Shown: positions 52,141 through 61,038 of the stretch, piece by piece
Position numbering within the stretch: the stretch's first letter is position 1
Layout of the letters: the number at the start of each line of letters is the position of its first letter
Assembly: GCF_014207845.1 (NCBI RefSeq)
Contig: NZ_JACHLC010000001.1
Coordinates: 992,001 to 1,056,000, forward strand
Length of the DNA stretch: 64,000 bases
Source of the DNA: Chryseobacterium shigense
Lineage (GTDB): Bacteria; Bacteroidota; Bacteroidia; Flavobacteriales; Weeksellaceae
Direction of reading: 5' to 3'
The notes under the pieces: model-generated
The model's input: the letters and a program-made list of their open reading frames with translations, nothing else
Database searches by the model: none
What the model was told of the DNA's origin: nothing
Position numbers and translations under genes: made by a program

Positions 52141-52962
52141 TTATGATTGAAAAAATGATAATAAATCTTTATTGATTGTTTCGGCTTCTGTGGTAGGCAT
52201 TCCGTGCGGGAAACCGGGATAGGAAATTAATTTTCCGTTTTTAAGTAGAGTAGCGGCAACCTTACCGGTCGTTTCAAAAGGAACAATCTGGTCATCTTCA
52301 CCATGGAGAACCAAAACCGGAATTTCCGTGTTTTTAAGATCTTCTGTGAAATCGGTTTCAGAGAAAGCTTTGATACAGTCATAATGAGCTTTGATTGAAC
52401 CATTCATCCCTTGTCTCCACCAGTTTCTTTGAATTCCTTCTGAAATATTTGCTCCTTCTCTGTTATAGCCGTAAAAAGGAAATGTAATGTCTATATAGAA
52501 CTGTTGCCTGTGATGGGTGGTATTATTACGGATATCATCGAAAACAGACATGGGTACACCATCCGGGTTATTTTCGGTTTTAACCATAATGGGAGTCACT
52601 GCACTTATTAAAACGGCCTTTGCAACCCTTCCTTTTCCATACTGTGCAACATATCGGATCACTTCACCGCCGCCTGTGGAGTGTCCCACATGGATAGCAT
52701 CTTTAAGATCCAGTGCGGTTACAATTTCGTCAACATCTGATGCGTAAGTATCCATATTGTGTCCTTCCGGAGTCTGCTCAGATCTTCCGTGGCCTCTTCT
52801 GTCATGGGCAATCACTCTGTACCCCTGCTCTAAAAAGAACAACATTTGTGCATCCCAGTCATCACTGGATAACGGCCATCCGTGATGAAAAAATACAGGC
52901 TGCCCTTTTCCCCAGTCTTTGTAGTAAATTTCGGTTCCGTCTTTTAATGTAAGTGTGCTCAT
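52141..52962 (-). CDS. Alpha/beta hydrolase (cofactor-free haloperoxidase/esterase type)
   Basis: A 273-residue alpha/beta hydrolase. Nucleophile elbow GHSTGGGEV (Ser about 95), acid HGEDDQIVP, His in GFPHGMPTT; the oxyanion loop is FFHHGWPLSSDDWDAQM near the N-terminus and IAHDRRGHGRSEQ follows. The pattern matches the cofactor-free (non-heme) chloroperoxidase and perhydrolase group, which are often esterases in vivo. It lies between infC and rpmI, normally neighbours, and has its own promoter candidate and terminator. This suggests insertion of a separate gene into the cluster. Confidence 0.88.
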   Translation of the reverse strand: MSTLTLKDGTEIYYKDWGKGQPVFFHHGWPLSSDDWDAQMLFFLEQGYRVIAHDRRGHGRSEQTPEGHNMDTYASDVDEIVTALDLKDAIHVGHSTGGGEVIRYVAQYGKGRVAKAVLISAVTPIMVKTENNPDGVPMSVFDDIRNNTTHHRQQFYIDITFPFYGYNREGANISEGIQRNWWRQGMNGSIKAHYDCIKAFSETDFTEDLKNTEIPVLVLHGEDDQIVPFETTGKVAATLLKNGKLISYPGFPHGMPTTEAETINKDLLSFFQS

Positions 52963-53023
52963 TGCTTTTCTGTTTTTAAATTATTAATAATATAATGAAT
53001 AATAGTGTTTGCTGATTACAATA

Positions 53024-53031
53024 CAAATGTA
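53024..53031 (-). promoter_or_regulatory. -7 box of the hydrolase gene
   Basis: On the minus strand the complement reads TACATTTG, an exact TAnnTTTG match, about 60 bases before the hydrolase start. It lies between the infC terminator and the gene. Confidence 0.4.
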
Positions 53032-53097
53032 TACTTATATCTTTTACCGGATATTGATATAGGGTAATATTTAATAATAACTTAATAAATTTTAAAA

Positions 53098-53127
53098 ACA
53101 AAAAAACCTCAAAATACTTTGAGGTTT
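53098..53127 (-). terminator. Terminator after infC
   Basis: AAACCTCAAA (53104-53113) pairs with TTTGAGGTTT (53118-53127); on the minus strand a T run follows. So infC transcripts should end here, before the hydrolase gene and the L35-L20 genes. Confidence 0.85.
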
Positions 53128-53160
53128 ATATGATAGGAAACAGACTTACGCCTGTTAAAA

Positions 53161-53721
53161 CTATTTAGCTGGTTTTTTAGGACTCATCATCATGATCATT
53201 CTTTTTCCTTCAAGCTTTGGAAGCTGGTCTACTTTTCCAACGTGCTCAAGTTCCTGGGCAAGTTTCAGAAGTAAGATTTCTCCCTGGTCTTTAAAGATAA
53301 TTGAACGTCCTTTAAAAAATACGTAGGTTTTTAATTTTGAACCTTCTTCAAGAAACTTTTCAGCATGCTTCTTCTTAAATTCATAATCGTGATCATCAGT
53401 TTGAGGCCCGAAACGGATCTCTTTTACAACCACTTTCACCTGCTTTGCTTTAAGTTCCTTCTGTTTTTTCTTTTGCTCGTATAAAAACTTTTTATAGTCT
53501 AATATTCTTGCAATAAAAGGTTCTGCCTTATCGGAGATTACTACCAGATCAAGATCCTGCTCTGTAGCAAGCTGTCTTGCCTTATCAATTGGATAAACTC
53601 CCGGCTCTACGTTGTCGCCCACTAAACGAAGCTCTCTCACACGAATTTTATCGTTGATCAAGTGCGCGTCCTCCTGTACCGGACGTCTCTGTGGGCCCCT
53701 GTTGTTAAATCTTTGTGCTAT
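53161..53721 (-). CDS. infC: Translation initiation factor IF-3, probable AUA start
   Basis: IF-3, which proofreads the start codon and keeps the subunits apart. The whole protein is 186 residues from a start at 53721. The conserved core begins [24 protein letters not shown], then the linker [44 protein letters not shown] and the C-terminal domain with [19 protein letters not shown] start at the TTG at 53659-53661 would give 166 residues and cut the usual N-terminus. Reading upstream in frame gives [19 protein letters not shown], typical IF-3 sequence, directly after an ATA codon at 53719-53721, with no ATG, GTG or TTG in the stretch and a stop five codons further up. A near-cognate start is known for infC (AUU in E. 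coli), which allows IF-3 to repress itself. It lies downstream of thrS. Confidence 0.85.
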   Translation of the reverse strand: MAQRFNNRGPQRRPVQEDAHLINDKIRVRELRLVGDNVEPGVYPIDKARQLATEQDLDLVVISDKAEPFIARILDYKKFLYEQKKKQKELKAKQVKVVVKEIRFGPQTDDHDYEFKKKHAEKFLEEGSKLKTYVFFKGRSIIFKDQGEILLLKLAQELEHVGKVDQLPKLEGKRMIMMMSPKKPAK

Positions 53722-53850
53722 TGTATTATAATTTTATTGGTTAATTACTTATTTATTTTTTCTGAAATTAAAATATTGAAGAATTTAATGGCCAAAAGAT
53801 CAATTAATGTATGTCTAATAGTTTTTCAATATTTTAATTCTTTAATCTTT

Positions 53851-55770
53851 TTATATCGCTGTCTCTTTCTTGAAGTAAGCAACAAAATCTTCCATGCTCA
53901 TGGCTCCGAGATCTCCTTCGCCGCGTCTTCTTACAGAAATGGTGCCGTCAGTTTCCTCATTTTCACCTACAACCAGCATGAATGGAATCTTCTTCAATTC
54001 TGCATCACGGATCTTTTTCCCGGTTTTCTCATTCCTGTCGTCAATCAGACCGCTAATATCGTGATTTTCCAAAAATTGTGAAACTTTTTTTGCATAATCT
54101 ACATATTTTTCACTGATCGGTAAAATAATAAACTGGTCAGGGCTCAGCCATAACGGGAAATCTCCGGCAGTATTCTCTAAAAGAATCGCAATAAAGCGTT
54201 CCATAGAACCGAACGGCGCTCTGTGGATCATTACCGGTCTGTGCTTCTCATTATCGTTTCCGATGTAGTGAAGATCAAACCTTTCCGGTAAATTGTAATC
54301 TACCTGGATGGTTCCCAGCTGCCATCTTCTTCCCAAAGCATCTTTCACCATGAAATCTAATTTAGGACCGTAAAATGCTGCTTCACCATATTCAACAACA
54401 GTTCTTAAACCTTTGTTTTTGGCTGCTGTAATGATTGCGTTTTCCGCTTTTTCCCAGTTTTCATCTGAACCGATATATTTTTCCCTGTTATCAGGATCTC
54501 TCAGAGAAACCTGAGTGACAAAATCTTCAAAACCTAAAGATCTGAAAACGTACAGTACAAGATCAATTACGGCTTCAAATTCTCCCAGAAGCTGATCCGG
54601 AGTACAGAAAAGGTGGGCATCGTCCTGGGTAAATCCACGAACTCTTGTCAATCCGTGAAGCTCTCCGCTCTGCTCATATCTGTATACAGTCCCGAATTCC
54701 GCATATCTTTTCGGAAGATCCCTGTAGCTCCATTGTGATGTTTTATAGATTTCACAATGGTGAGGGCAGTTCATCGGCTTCAGCATGAATTCTTCACCTT
54801 CATTAGGTGTTTTGATCGGCTGGAAGCTGTCCGCACCATATTTATCCCAGTGTCCTGAAGTTACATACAGTTCTTTTGCCCCGATGTGTGGTGACATTAC
54901 GAATTCATAACCTCCTTTTTTCTGGGCAACACTAAGGAAATTTTCCAGTTTCCTTCTTAAAGCAGTTCCTTTCGGAAGCCATAAAGGAAGACCTGCACCC
55001 ACTTTTTCAGAGAATGCAAAAATTCCGAGTTCTTTACCTAATTTTCTGTGGTCTCTTCTTTTAGCCTCTTCCAGTCTTTCAAGGTATTCGGTAAGTTCTT
55101 TCTGTTTAGGAAAAGAAATACCGTAAACCCTTGTCAGCTGAGGATTGTTTTCATTTCCTCTCCAGTAAGCACCGGCTGCGTTTAGGATTTTCATTGCCTT
55201 TACGATTCCGGTATTCGGAATGTGTCCGCCACGGCATAAATCCGTGAAATTATCATGAGTTACAAAAGTGATTTCTCCATCATTAAGATTAGAGATAAGT
55301 TCTACTTTGTAAGGGTTATCTGCATATGTTTTTAATGCTTCTTCTTTAGAAACAGGGTATAAAGAGAATGTTGAACCTTTTTTTGCATTTTCAAGCACTT
55401 TCTTTTCAATCTTCTCAAAATCTTTCTCAGATAAACTTTCGTCCCCGAAATCCACATCATAATAGAATCCGCTTTCAATAGCAGGTCCGATTGTTAATTT
55501 AGCATCAGGATAAAATTCAAGGATAGCCTGCGCCAGCAAGTGGGCAGAAGAATGCCAGAAAGCTTTCTTTCCAAGATCATCATTCCAAGTTAACAACTGT
55601 ACCGTTGAATCCGTGGTTATAGGTGTGGTAGTTTCTACTTGTTTGCCGTTTACAACTGCGGAAATGGTATTTCTAGCCAATCCCTCGCTTATAGATTTTG
55701 CCACATCTAAAGGAGTAACTGCTCCTTCGAATTCTTTGACACTATTGTCTGGAAGTGTAATTTTTATCAT
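53851..55770 (-). CDS. thrS: Threonine-tRNA ligase
   Basis: A 639-residue class II aminoacyl-tRNA synthetase. Domains in order: N-terminal TGS domain (about 1-60), editing domain with [24 protein letters not shown], catalytic core with motif 1, YELLSPH-like [23 protein letters not shown], motif 2 region [23 protein letters not shown], motif 3 [12 protein letters not shown], and the anticodon-binding domain (about 540-639) with [23 protein letters not shown]. Length and motifs match bacterial ThrS. It starts the minus-strand unit with infC, 129 bases downstream. Confidence 0.97.
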   Translation of the reverse strand: MIKITLPDNSVKEFEGAVTPLDVAKSISEGLARNTISAVVNGKQVETTTPITTDSTVQLLTWNDDLGKKAFWHSSAHLLAQAILEFYPDAKLTIGPAIESGFYYDVDFGDESLSEKDFEKIEKKVLENAKKGSTFSLYPVSKEEALKTYADNPYKVELISNLNDGEITFVTHDNFTDLCRGGHIPNTGIVKAMKILNAAGAYWRGNENNPQLTRVYGISFPKQKELTEYLERLEEAKRRDHRKLGKELGIFAFSEKVGAGLPLWLPKGTALRRKLENFLSVAQKKGGYEFVMSPHIGAKELYVTSGHWDKYGADSFQPIKTPNEGEEFMLKPMNCPHHCEIYKTSQWSYRDLPKRYAEFGTVYRYEQSGELHGLTRVRGFTQDDAHLFCTPDQLLGEFEAVIDLVLYVFRSLGFEDFVTQVSLRDPDNREKYIGSDENWEKAENAIITAAKNKGLRTVVEYGEAAFYGPKLDFMVKDALGRRWQLGTIQVDYNLPERFDLHYIGNDNEKHRPVMIHRAPFGSMERFIAILLENTAGDFPLWLSPDQFIILPISEKYVDYAKKVSQFLENHDISGLIDDRNEKTGKKIRDAELKKIPFMLVVGENEETDGTISVRRRGEGDLGAMSMEDFVAYFKKETAI

Positions 55771-55794
55771 TGTTTACTAAAAATTTTTAAGAGG

Positions 55795-55802
55795 CAAAAA
55801 TA
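55795..55802 (-). promoter_or_regulatory. -7 box of the thrS-infC unit
   Basis: On the minus strand the complement reads TATTTTTG, matching TAnnTTTG, about 25 bases before the thrS start. No clear -33 TTTG was found. No T-box or leader hairpin is apparent in the short leader. Confidence 0.45.
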
Positions 55803-55862
55803 CGCATTTTTTAGATAAAATACTATATTAGCCTGTATTTAGAATAAGAATTAACATCAAAT

Positions 55863-57050
55863 ATGAAAAAGATTGTTGCGGTTTTTGCCGTGTTTATTTT
55901 TTCACTGCACTTTTCACAGAAAAAAACATCTAAATTTTCAGTTTCCCATAACCGGAATATTGAAACCTATTTCCTTGCGGAGATCCTTTCTGTAGAGCAT
56001 CGGAAGAATAATAAAGATTTTGAACTGTATAAAATCAAAGAATGTTCTGTGTATCAGCCTATCGTTAAAAAAGCTATCGATAAATACGGATCATTAAAAA
56101 ACTCTAAAATTGCTGTTCTGACGGCTGAAATCAACGATGTTCTGATGGAGAAATATAGTTCCGGTAATGATGTTCTGATGAAACCTCTTCTTTACCATAG
56201 AGAATTTCCGGCAGATGATTGGGTTAATAACTATACATTCAATGATAATAAGTTTACAAAAAAGCAAAATGAAGAAGTAACTTCCCTGATCAGGAATTAT
56301 ATTTCGGAGCTGCATCATTTTTATGTAAAAGAAAATATCGGCGAATTTTTCGAACAAAATAAAGATTTTTATAAAAATGCCGAAGCTGAATATAATCAAC
56401 AGATTCCACCCGCATTTACAGATGCTATGGAACAGTTTTATGGTGAAGGCTTCAATACATATACCATCCTTATTTCTCCGATGATGATGTGGCCTATTGA
56501 AGATAATGAAGGAAGGGGAATTGGAACAGCAGTTGATCTGAAATCAGGAGCAAAGAATATCTATGAAATTGCAAGTCCGTTTGTAAGGGTTGAAAAGCCT
56601 GGGCAGTTCGGGTATGATAATCAGTTTCAGGCCAGGTTTTTAAGTGTTCATGAATTCGGGCATTCTTTTGTTAATAAAGAGGTGTATAAAAACAAGGACA
56701 AGCTTGAAAAATTTAAAGACCTGTTTGAAAAATCCAAATTGAAGGAAACTATGATCAAAATAGGAGGCTACGGGGATTACCAGACCTGCGTTGCCGAACA
56801 TTTGGTCAGGCTGGGGGAGATAGAAACCGCCAGGATCCAGCAAGATTTTGAAAGATCAAAAAGGCTGGAAGACTATCATATGAGGAATAATTTTATTTTC
56901 CTGCCAGAATTGGAAGCTAAGATCAATGAATATAACACTGACCGGAAAAAATATAAAACATTCGGAGACTTTGTTCCACAGCTTCTGGAAATTTTTGAGA
57001 AAAGTACTATTGAATCTATCAATAGTAAACTTGAAAATATCAAAAAATAA
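55863..57050 (+). CDS. DUF4932-like protein with HExxH zinc-protease motif
   Basis: A 395-residue exported protein: signal peptide about residues 1-18 (ends LHFSQ). Around residue 262 the motif SVHEFGHSFVN fits the HExxH zinc-binding helix, and about 60 residues later GDYQTCVAEHLVRLG may provide the third (Glu) ligand, as in zincin proteases. The middle part KENIGEFFEQNKDFYKNAEAEYNQQ is helical and charged. The overall pattern is that of DUF4932 proteins, whose activity has not been shown. It lies 17 bases before the dipeptidase gene in the same direction and may be co-transcribed. Confidence 0.75.
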   Translation: MKKIVAVFAVFIFSLHFSQKKTSKFSVSHNRNIETYFLAEILSVEHRKNNKDFELYKIKECSVYQPIVKKAIDKYGSLKNSKIAVLTAEINDVLMEKYSSGNDVLMKPLLYHREFPADDWVNNYTFNDNKFTKKQNEEVTSLIRNYISELHHFYVKENIGEFFEQNKDFYKNAEAEYNQQIPPAFTDAMEQFYGEGFNTYTILISPMMMWPIEDNEGRGIGTAVDLKSGAKNIYEIASPFVRVEKPGQFGYDNQFQARFLSVHEFGHSFVNKEVYKNKDKLEKFKDLFEKSKLKETMIKIGGYGDYQTCVAEHLVRLGEIETARIQQDFERSKRLEDYHMRNNFIFLPELEAKINEYNTDRKKYKTFGDFVPQLLEIFEKSTIESINSKLENIKK

Positions 57051-57067
57051 TTTAGCATTTTTATCAT

Positions 57068-58042
57068 ATGAATAATTTTAATATTGATCTCCATTGTGAT
57101 CTGCTATGCTATTTATTAGCGGCAGGTTCAGCAATTGACGACAGGGAATTGGGCTGCTCGCTTCCTTTCTTAAAACAGGGCAATGTAAAGCTTCAGGTAA
57201 TGGCCATGTATGCCGGTACAGGCGGAAACAGTTCTGTTAATGGAATAAGGCAAAGTGAAATATTTTCAGATCTGATAAAAACTGAAAATTTCTTCTTATT
57301 TGAAGGCGAAAACTATAAAAATGCTGAGAACAGGGATAAAGTTGGCGTTATAGCCTCCATTGAAAATGCATCCGCCTTCTGTAATGAAGATGATACGCTG
57401 GAATCAGGCTTTAAAAATCTTGAAACAATCATTGCAAACGCAAGAAAGCTTCTTTATATAGGAATTACACATCATACGGAAAACCGTTTCGGAGGCGGAA
57501 ATGATTCTGAAGCAGGACTGAAAGACGATGGTAAAGTTTTAATAGATTATATTGCCGATAGGAAAATTGCCATTGATTTAGCCCACACAAGCGATCAGCT
57601 GGCCTACGGTATTCTCAATTATATAGATCAGAAAAACTACAATATCCCCATTCTGGCAAGCCACTCCAATTACAGAAGCATCCAGAATAAGAGAAGAAAC
57701 CTTCCGGATGAACTGGCCAAAGAAGTTATTAAAAGAAAAGGCCTGATAGGGCTTAATCTTATAAAAGACTGGCTGGATGATAACAGCCCGGAAAGATTAT
57801 ATGACCACATTCAGCGTGGGCTTGATCTCGGAGGTGAAAATGCCATCGCGTACGGTTTGGATTTTTTCCATGATAAAGCACATCCGGACAAATCCCGTTA
57901 TCCTTTTTTCTTTGAAGGATATGATGATGCTTCCGCATTTAATACCATCAACAGCAGGCTTGAAAACGATTTTTCAGCTGAACTGATGGAAAAGATAAGT
58001 CATGGAAACGCTTTGAAGTTTTTGGAAAGAATTTCAGTTTAG
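57068..58042 (+). CDS. Membrane dipeptidase (M19, renal dipeptidase family)
   Basis: A 324-residue zinc amidohydrolase-fold peptidase. Zinc-site motifs: NIDLHCDLL (about residues 4-12), Glu in VGVIASIENASAF, the LYIGITHHTENRFGGG region, IDLAHTSDQLAYGIL, and ILASHSNYRSIQNKRRNLPDEL. The family cleaves dipeptides, often after an L-amino acid, and beta-lactam rings in some members. No signal peptide is seen, so it is probably cytoplasmic. It follows the zinc-protease-like gene by 17 bases. Confidence 0.9.
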   Translation: MNNFNIDLHCDLLCYLLAAGSAIDDRELGCSLPFLKQGNVKLQVMAMYAGTGGNSSVNGIRQSEIFSDLIKTENFFLFEGENYKNAENRDKVGVIASIENASAFCNEDDTLESGFKNLETIIANARKLLYIGITHHTENRFGGGNDSEAGLKDDGKVLIDYIADRKIAIDLAHTSDQLAYGILNYIDQKNYNIPILASHSNYRSIQNKRRNLPDELAKEVIKRKGLIGLNLIKDWLDDNSPERLYDHIQRGLDLGGENAIAYGLDFFHDKAHPDKSRYPFFFEGYDDASAFNTINSRLENDFSAELMEKISHGNALKFLERISV

Positions 58043-58045
58043 GAA

Positions 58046-58149
58046 CTGGTGGCTTCGAGAGCCTCAGCCACCAGATGCTGTATTTATTAATTGATGTCTT
58101 AAAAATATTGAAATCAGGTTGGTGGCTGAGGCTCTCGAAGCCACCAACC
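58046..58149. repeat. Inverted pair of REP-like hairpins
   Basis: Two copies of the same 25-base palindromic unit (58048-58072 and 58121-58145) lie head to head as exact reverse complements. Each has arms GGTGGCT / AGCCACC (extended to CTGGTGGCT and GGTTGGTGGCT on the outer sides) around an inner CGAGAGCCTC core. The pair fills the convergent gap between the dipeptidase gene and the next minus-strand gene and could form hairpins or a large cruciform. It resembles bacterial REP/BIME elements and may serve as a bidirectional terminator. Confidence 0.7.
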
Positions 58150-58153
58150 AATT

Positions 58154-59698
58154 CTATTTCTTCCGTTTATATCTCACTTTCTGCTTGATGATCTCTACCA
58201 CATCCACATTTTTCACCTTAGATTTTACCCAGCCATGAATATCAATATACAGTAAAGATCTCCTGTAATATTCATTCTTTGAAAAATCTTCAAGTATCTT
58301 ATCAAAAGCTTTAAATGATTCCTGCTGTTTACTTAAAACCAAATTGTTAATGTTTTTAAAAAACTGTATGCTTTCAAAATGAAATGCCTCAGGTTTTTTC
58401 ATTTTACGGGCAAATTTTAACGTTGAGTTGATGAATTCATCATAATCTTCATCGTTGCCCGATTCGTATTTTGCCATTAAGATCAGGATCCGGGTATGGA
58501 ATAAGAGGTCTTCCTGAACATTGCCTTTACATTCTATGACCTTCATGGAATACTCAATTGATTTTTCAAACATTTTGCTTCCGAAAAACATGGCCGCCAT
58601 TTTCAGGTAAAGAATCATAAAGTGATGCTCATCAATCCTTTCCCTGAGCTTTTCCATTTTCAGTTCAATTTCAGGGATAAGCTTTGTACCTGTAAAAAAT
58701 TCACCTTTTACAAAATGGATATTCATCAGGGTATTATAATGAGTCAGGAAAATCAAAGCCTGAAGGTTTTCATTCTGGCTAAAATTCTGGGAATTTACCG
58801 TAGCATTGAAATTCTCAAAATGTTCTTCCAGGATATCAATATTTCCATACAGGAATAAAATTTTAAGCAGATAGGTATTACCCTTAATATACCACACCGG
58901 ATGACTGAAGATCATTTCAGGATTCTTATGAAAGAGATCTACCCATTGGCGGGCATATTTCAGCGTATATTTATAATCCTGAAGCAGCTGATTTTTCCAG
59001 ACATGGGCCTTGAAATACCATAATTTTTCCGTAAAATTAAGCCGTTCCAGTTTTATTTTCTGAATCTGATCATTGAAAAGCTCAAGTACTTTTCCACGGT
59101 CCGTATCATTTTGAACATAGCCATGCGTAAGCATTTCACTGTATAATTTAAGGGACAGATTGGAAAGCTCTGTGGCATAATGGTTCTGCTTGCTGATTTC
59201 TGTAGACTGTCTGATAAGTTCATCCGCACGCCCTTCAATACTTCTTGTAATAAACTGTGATTCAATTACCTTTTCGAGATCAATAATTTCTGAAGCAATA
59301 CTTTTCTCATCCAGTTCCAATGCAGACTGTTTCGTTTTATCCAGTATCTTTAAAGCCTGTTTGTAAAGGCCTTTCTGGTATAAAATATTGGCAAAATCCA
59401 ACTGTTCCCGGAGCTGTATCCTGTAATTCTGATGGCTTGGGTTCATCCGAAGACTCACAAGAATCTGTTTGTAGAGATGCGCTTTCAGGTTGGATAGCTG
59501 CTGCTTTGTAGAGATTTTTTTCTCAATAATGATTTGTTCATCATATTCTTTCATCTTGTCAAGCTCTGAAAAAAGGAGTAGAAATTTAGCATCTACATTA
59601 ATTCCCAGACGGTTGACGTACAGTTTGAACTGACGTTTTTCAGAAGTGGTTAATGACTTAATCAGTACAAACAAAAAATCTTTCTGCAATTCTGCCAT
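58154..59698 (-). CDS. Helical repeat protein of unknown function
   Basis: A 514-residue soluble protein without signal or membrane segments. It is almost all helix, with charged, regularly spaced helix pairs such as LYQKGLYKQALKILDKTKQSALEL and LYSEMLTHGYVQNDTDRG, which recall degenerate TPR units. The N-terminal AELQKDFLFVLIKSLTTSEKRQFKLYVNRLG has the look of a conserved domain found in Bacteroidota proteins of unknown role. It ends just past the REP-like pair. I do not assign a function. Confidence 0.75.
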   Translation of the reverse strand: MAELQKDFLFVLIKSLTTSEKRQFKLYVNRLGINVDAKFLLLFSELDKMKEYDEQIIIEKKISTKQQLSNLKAHLYKQILVSLRMNPSHQNYRIQLREQLDFANILYQKGLYKQALKILDKTKQSALELDEKSIASEIIDLEKVIESQFITRSIEGRADELIRQSTEISKQNHYATELSNLSLKLYSEMLTHGYVQNDTDRGKVLELFNDQIQKIKLERLNFTEKLWYFKAHVWKNQLLQDYKYTLKYARQWVDLFHKNPEMIFSHPVWYIKGNTYLLKILFLYGNIDILEEHFENFNATVNSQNFSQNENLQALIFLTHYNTLMNIHFVKGEFFTGTKLIPEIELKMEKLRERIDEHHFMILYLKMAAMFFGSKMFEKSIEYSMKVIECKGNVQEDLLFHTRILILMAKYESGNDEDYDEFINSTLKFARKMKKPEAFHFESIQFFKNINNLVLSKQQESFKAFDKILEDFSKNEYYRRSLLYIDIHGWVKSKVKNVDVVEIIKQKVRYKRKK

Positions 59699-59810
59699 TG
59701 TAAATTTATAAAATATAATAAATTGATTATCAGTTAAATCTGGTTATTTTTTCAGCTGTTGAATATTGTAATTTTCAGAAAAAATGAAAACGCAAAAATA
59801 TTGTAAGCGG

Positions 59811-59818
59811 TAGTTTTG
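59811..59818 (+). promoter_or_regulatory. -7 box of the leu operon
   Basis: TAGTTTTG matches TAnnTTTG, 27 bases before the leuA start. No good -33 TTTG was found, and no Leu-rich leader peptide is present: a nine-codon frame just upstream (59784-59813) has no Leu codon. Confidence 0.45.
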
Positions 59819-59844
59819 ATCAAAATTAAGTAAAAAACTTCATT

Positions 59845-61008
59845 ATGAATTCCGAAAAAATTGAAATTTTTGATACTACGCTGAGGGATGGGGAACAGGT
59901 TCCCGGATGTAAACTGAATACAAAACAAAAACTTATGATAGCAGAAAGGCTTGATAAGCTAGGGATTGACGTAATTGAAGCCGGTTTTCCAATTTCAAGT
60001 CCGGGCGATTTTGAATCTGTTTCAGAAATTTCAAAGCTGATAAAAAATGCAAAAGTATGCGGACTGACGAGAGCCAACAGAAAAGATATTGACACAGCCG
60101 CCGAAGCATTAAAATATGCAAAAAGGCCGCGAATCCACACTGGAATCGGAACTTCAGATTCCCATATTCAATATAAATTCAATTCAACAAGGGAAAATAT
60201 TCTGGAACGGGCTGCAGAAGCTGTAAAATATGCCAAAAGCTATGTAGAGGATGTAGAATTTTATGCTGAAGATGCGGGACGAACAGATAATGCTTACCTC
60301 GCAAGAGTCTGTGAAGAAGTTATTAAAGCCGGGGCTACAGTTTTGAATATTCCGGATACAACAGGTTATTGTTTGCCCGAAGAATACGGCCAGAAAATAA
60401 AATACCTGAAAGAGAATGTAAAGGGTATTGAAAAAGCTGTCCTGTCATGTCATTGCCACAATGATCTGGGACTTGCCACCGCCAATTCAATTGCCGGGGC
60501 CATCAACGGAGCCCGCCAGATTGAATGTACCATCAACGGATTGGGCGAAAGAGCTGGAAATACAGCTTTGGAAGAAGTTGTAATGATTCTGAAACAGCAT
60601 AAAGACTTGAATTTTCATACAGATATCAATTCAAAAATGCTTAATGAAATGAGTCTGATGGTTTCCGATCTTATGGGAATGCCGGTACAGCCTAATAAAG
60701 CCATTGTCGGGGCTAATGCTTTTGCACATAGTTCAGGAATTCATCAGGATGGTGTTATTAAAAACCGGGAAACATATGAGATCATAGATCCGGCAGAAGT
60801 GGGAGTGAATGCTTCATCCATTATCCTTACAGCAAGAAGCGGGCGTTCTGCTTTGGCATACAGATTCAAACATATCGGTTATGATATCACTAAAAACGAG
60901 CTTGATTTTCTGTATCAGGAATTTTTAAAAATCGCAGATCTGAAAAAAGAAGTTAAAAATGACGATCTGTACATGATTATGGAAACATGCAGCAGAAAAA
61001 TAGGATAG
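59845..61008 (+). CDS. leuA: 2-isopropylmalate synthase, short form
   Basis: A 387-residue DRE-TIM metallolyase: [17 protein letters not shown] near the N-terminus, [45 protein letters not shown] with the metal His pair, [16 protein letters not shown] and SSGIHQDGV. This is the catalytic and linker part. The usual C-terminal LeuA dimer or allosteric domain (about 120 residues) is missing, so leucine feedback may be lost or work differently. A homocitrate or citramalate synthase reading is possible, but leuC, leuD and leuB follow, so 2-isopropylmalate synthase is the best call. Confidence 0.88.
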   Translation: MNSEKIEIFDTTLRDGEQVPGCKLNTKQKLMIAERLDKLGIDVIEAGFPISSPGDFESVSEISKLIKNAKVCGLTRANRKDIDTAAEALKYAKRPRIHTGIGTSDSHIQYKFNSTRENILERAAEAVKYAKSYVEDVEFYAEDAGRTDNAYLARVCEEVIKAGATVLNIPDTTGYCLPEEYGQKIKYLKENVKGIEKAVLSCHCHNDLGLATANSIAGAINGARQIECTINGLGERAGNTALEEVVMILKQHKDLNFHTDINSKMLNEMSLMVSDLMGMPVQPNKAIVGANAFAHSSGIHQDGVIKNRETYEIIDPAEVGVNASSIILTARSGRSALAYRFKHIGYDITKNELDFLYQEFLKIADLKKEVKNDDLYMIMETCSRKIG

Positions 61009-61038
61009 TATTGATTTAAAAGTCAGGTAAAAATAAAT

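Noticed and set aside
59784..59813. A nine-codon frame MKTQKYCKR upstream of leuA, considered as a leucine leader peptide.
   Set aside because: It contains no Leu codon and no terminator follows before leuA, so attenuation like that of hisL is not supported.
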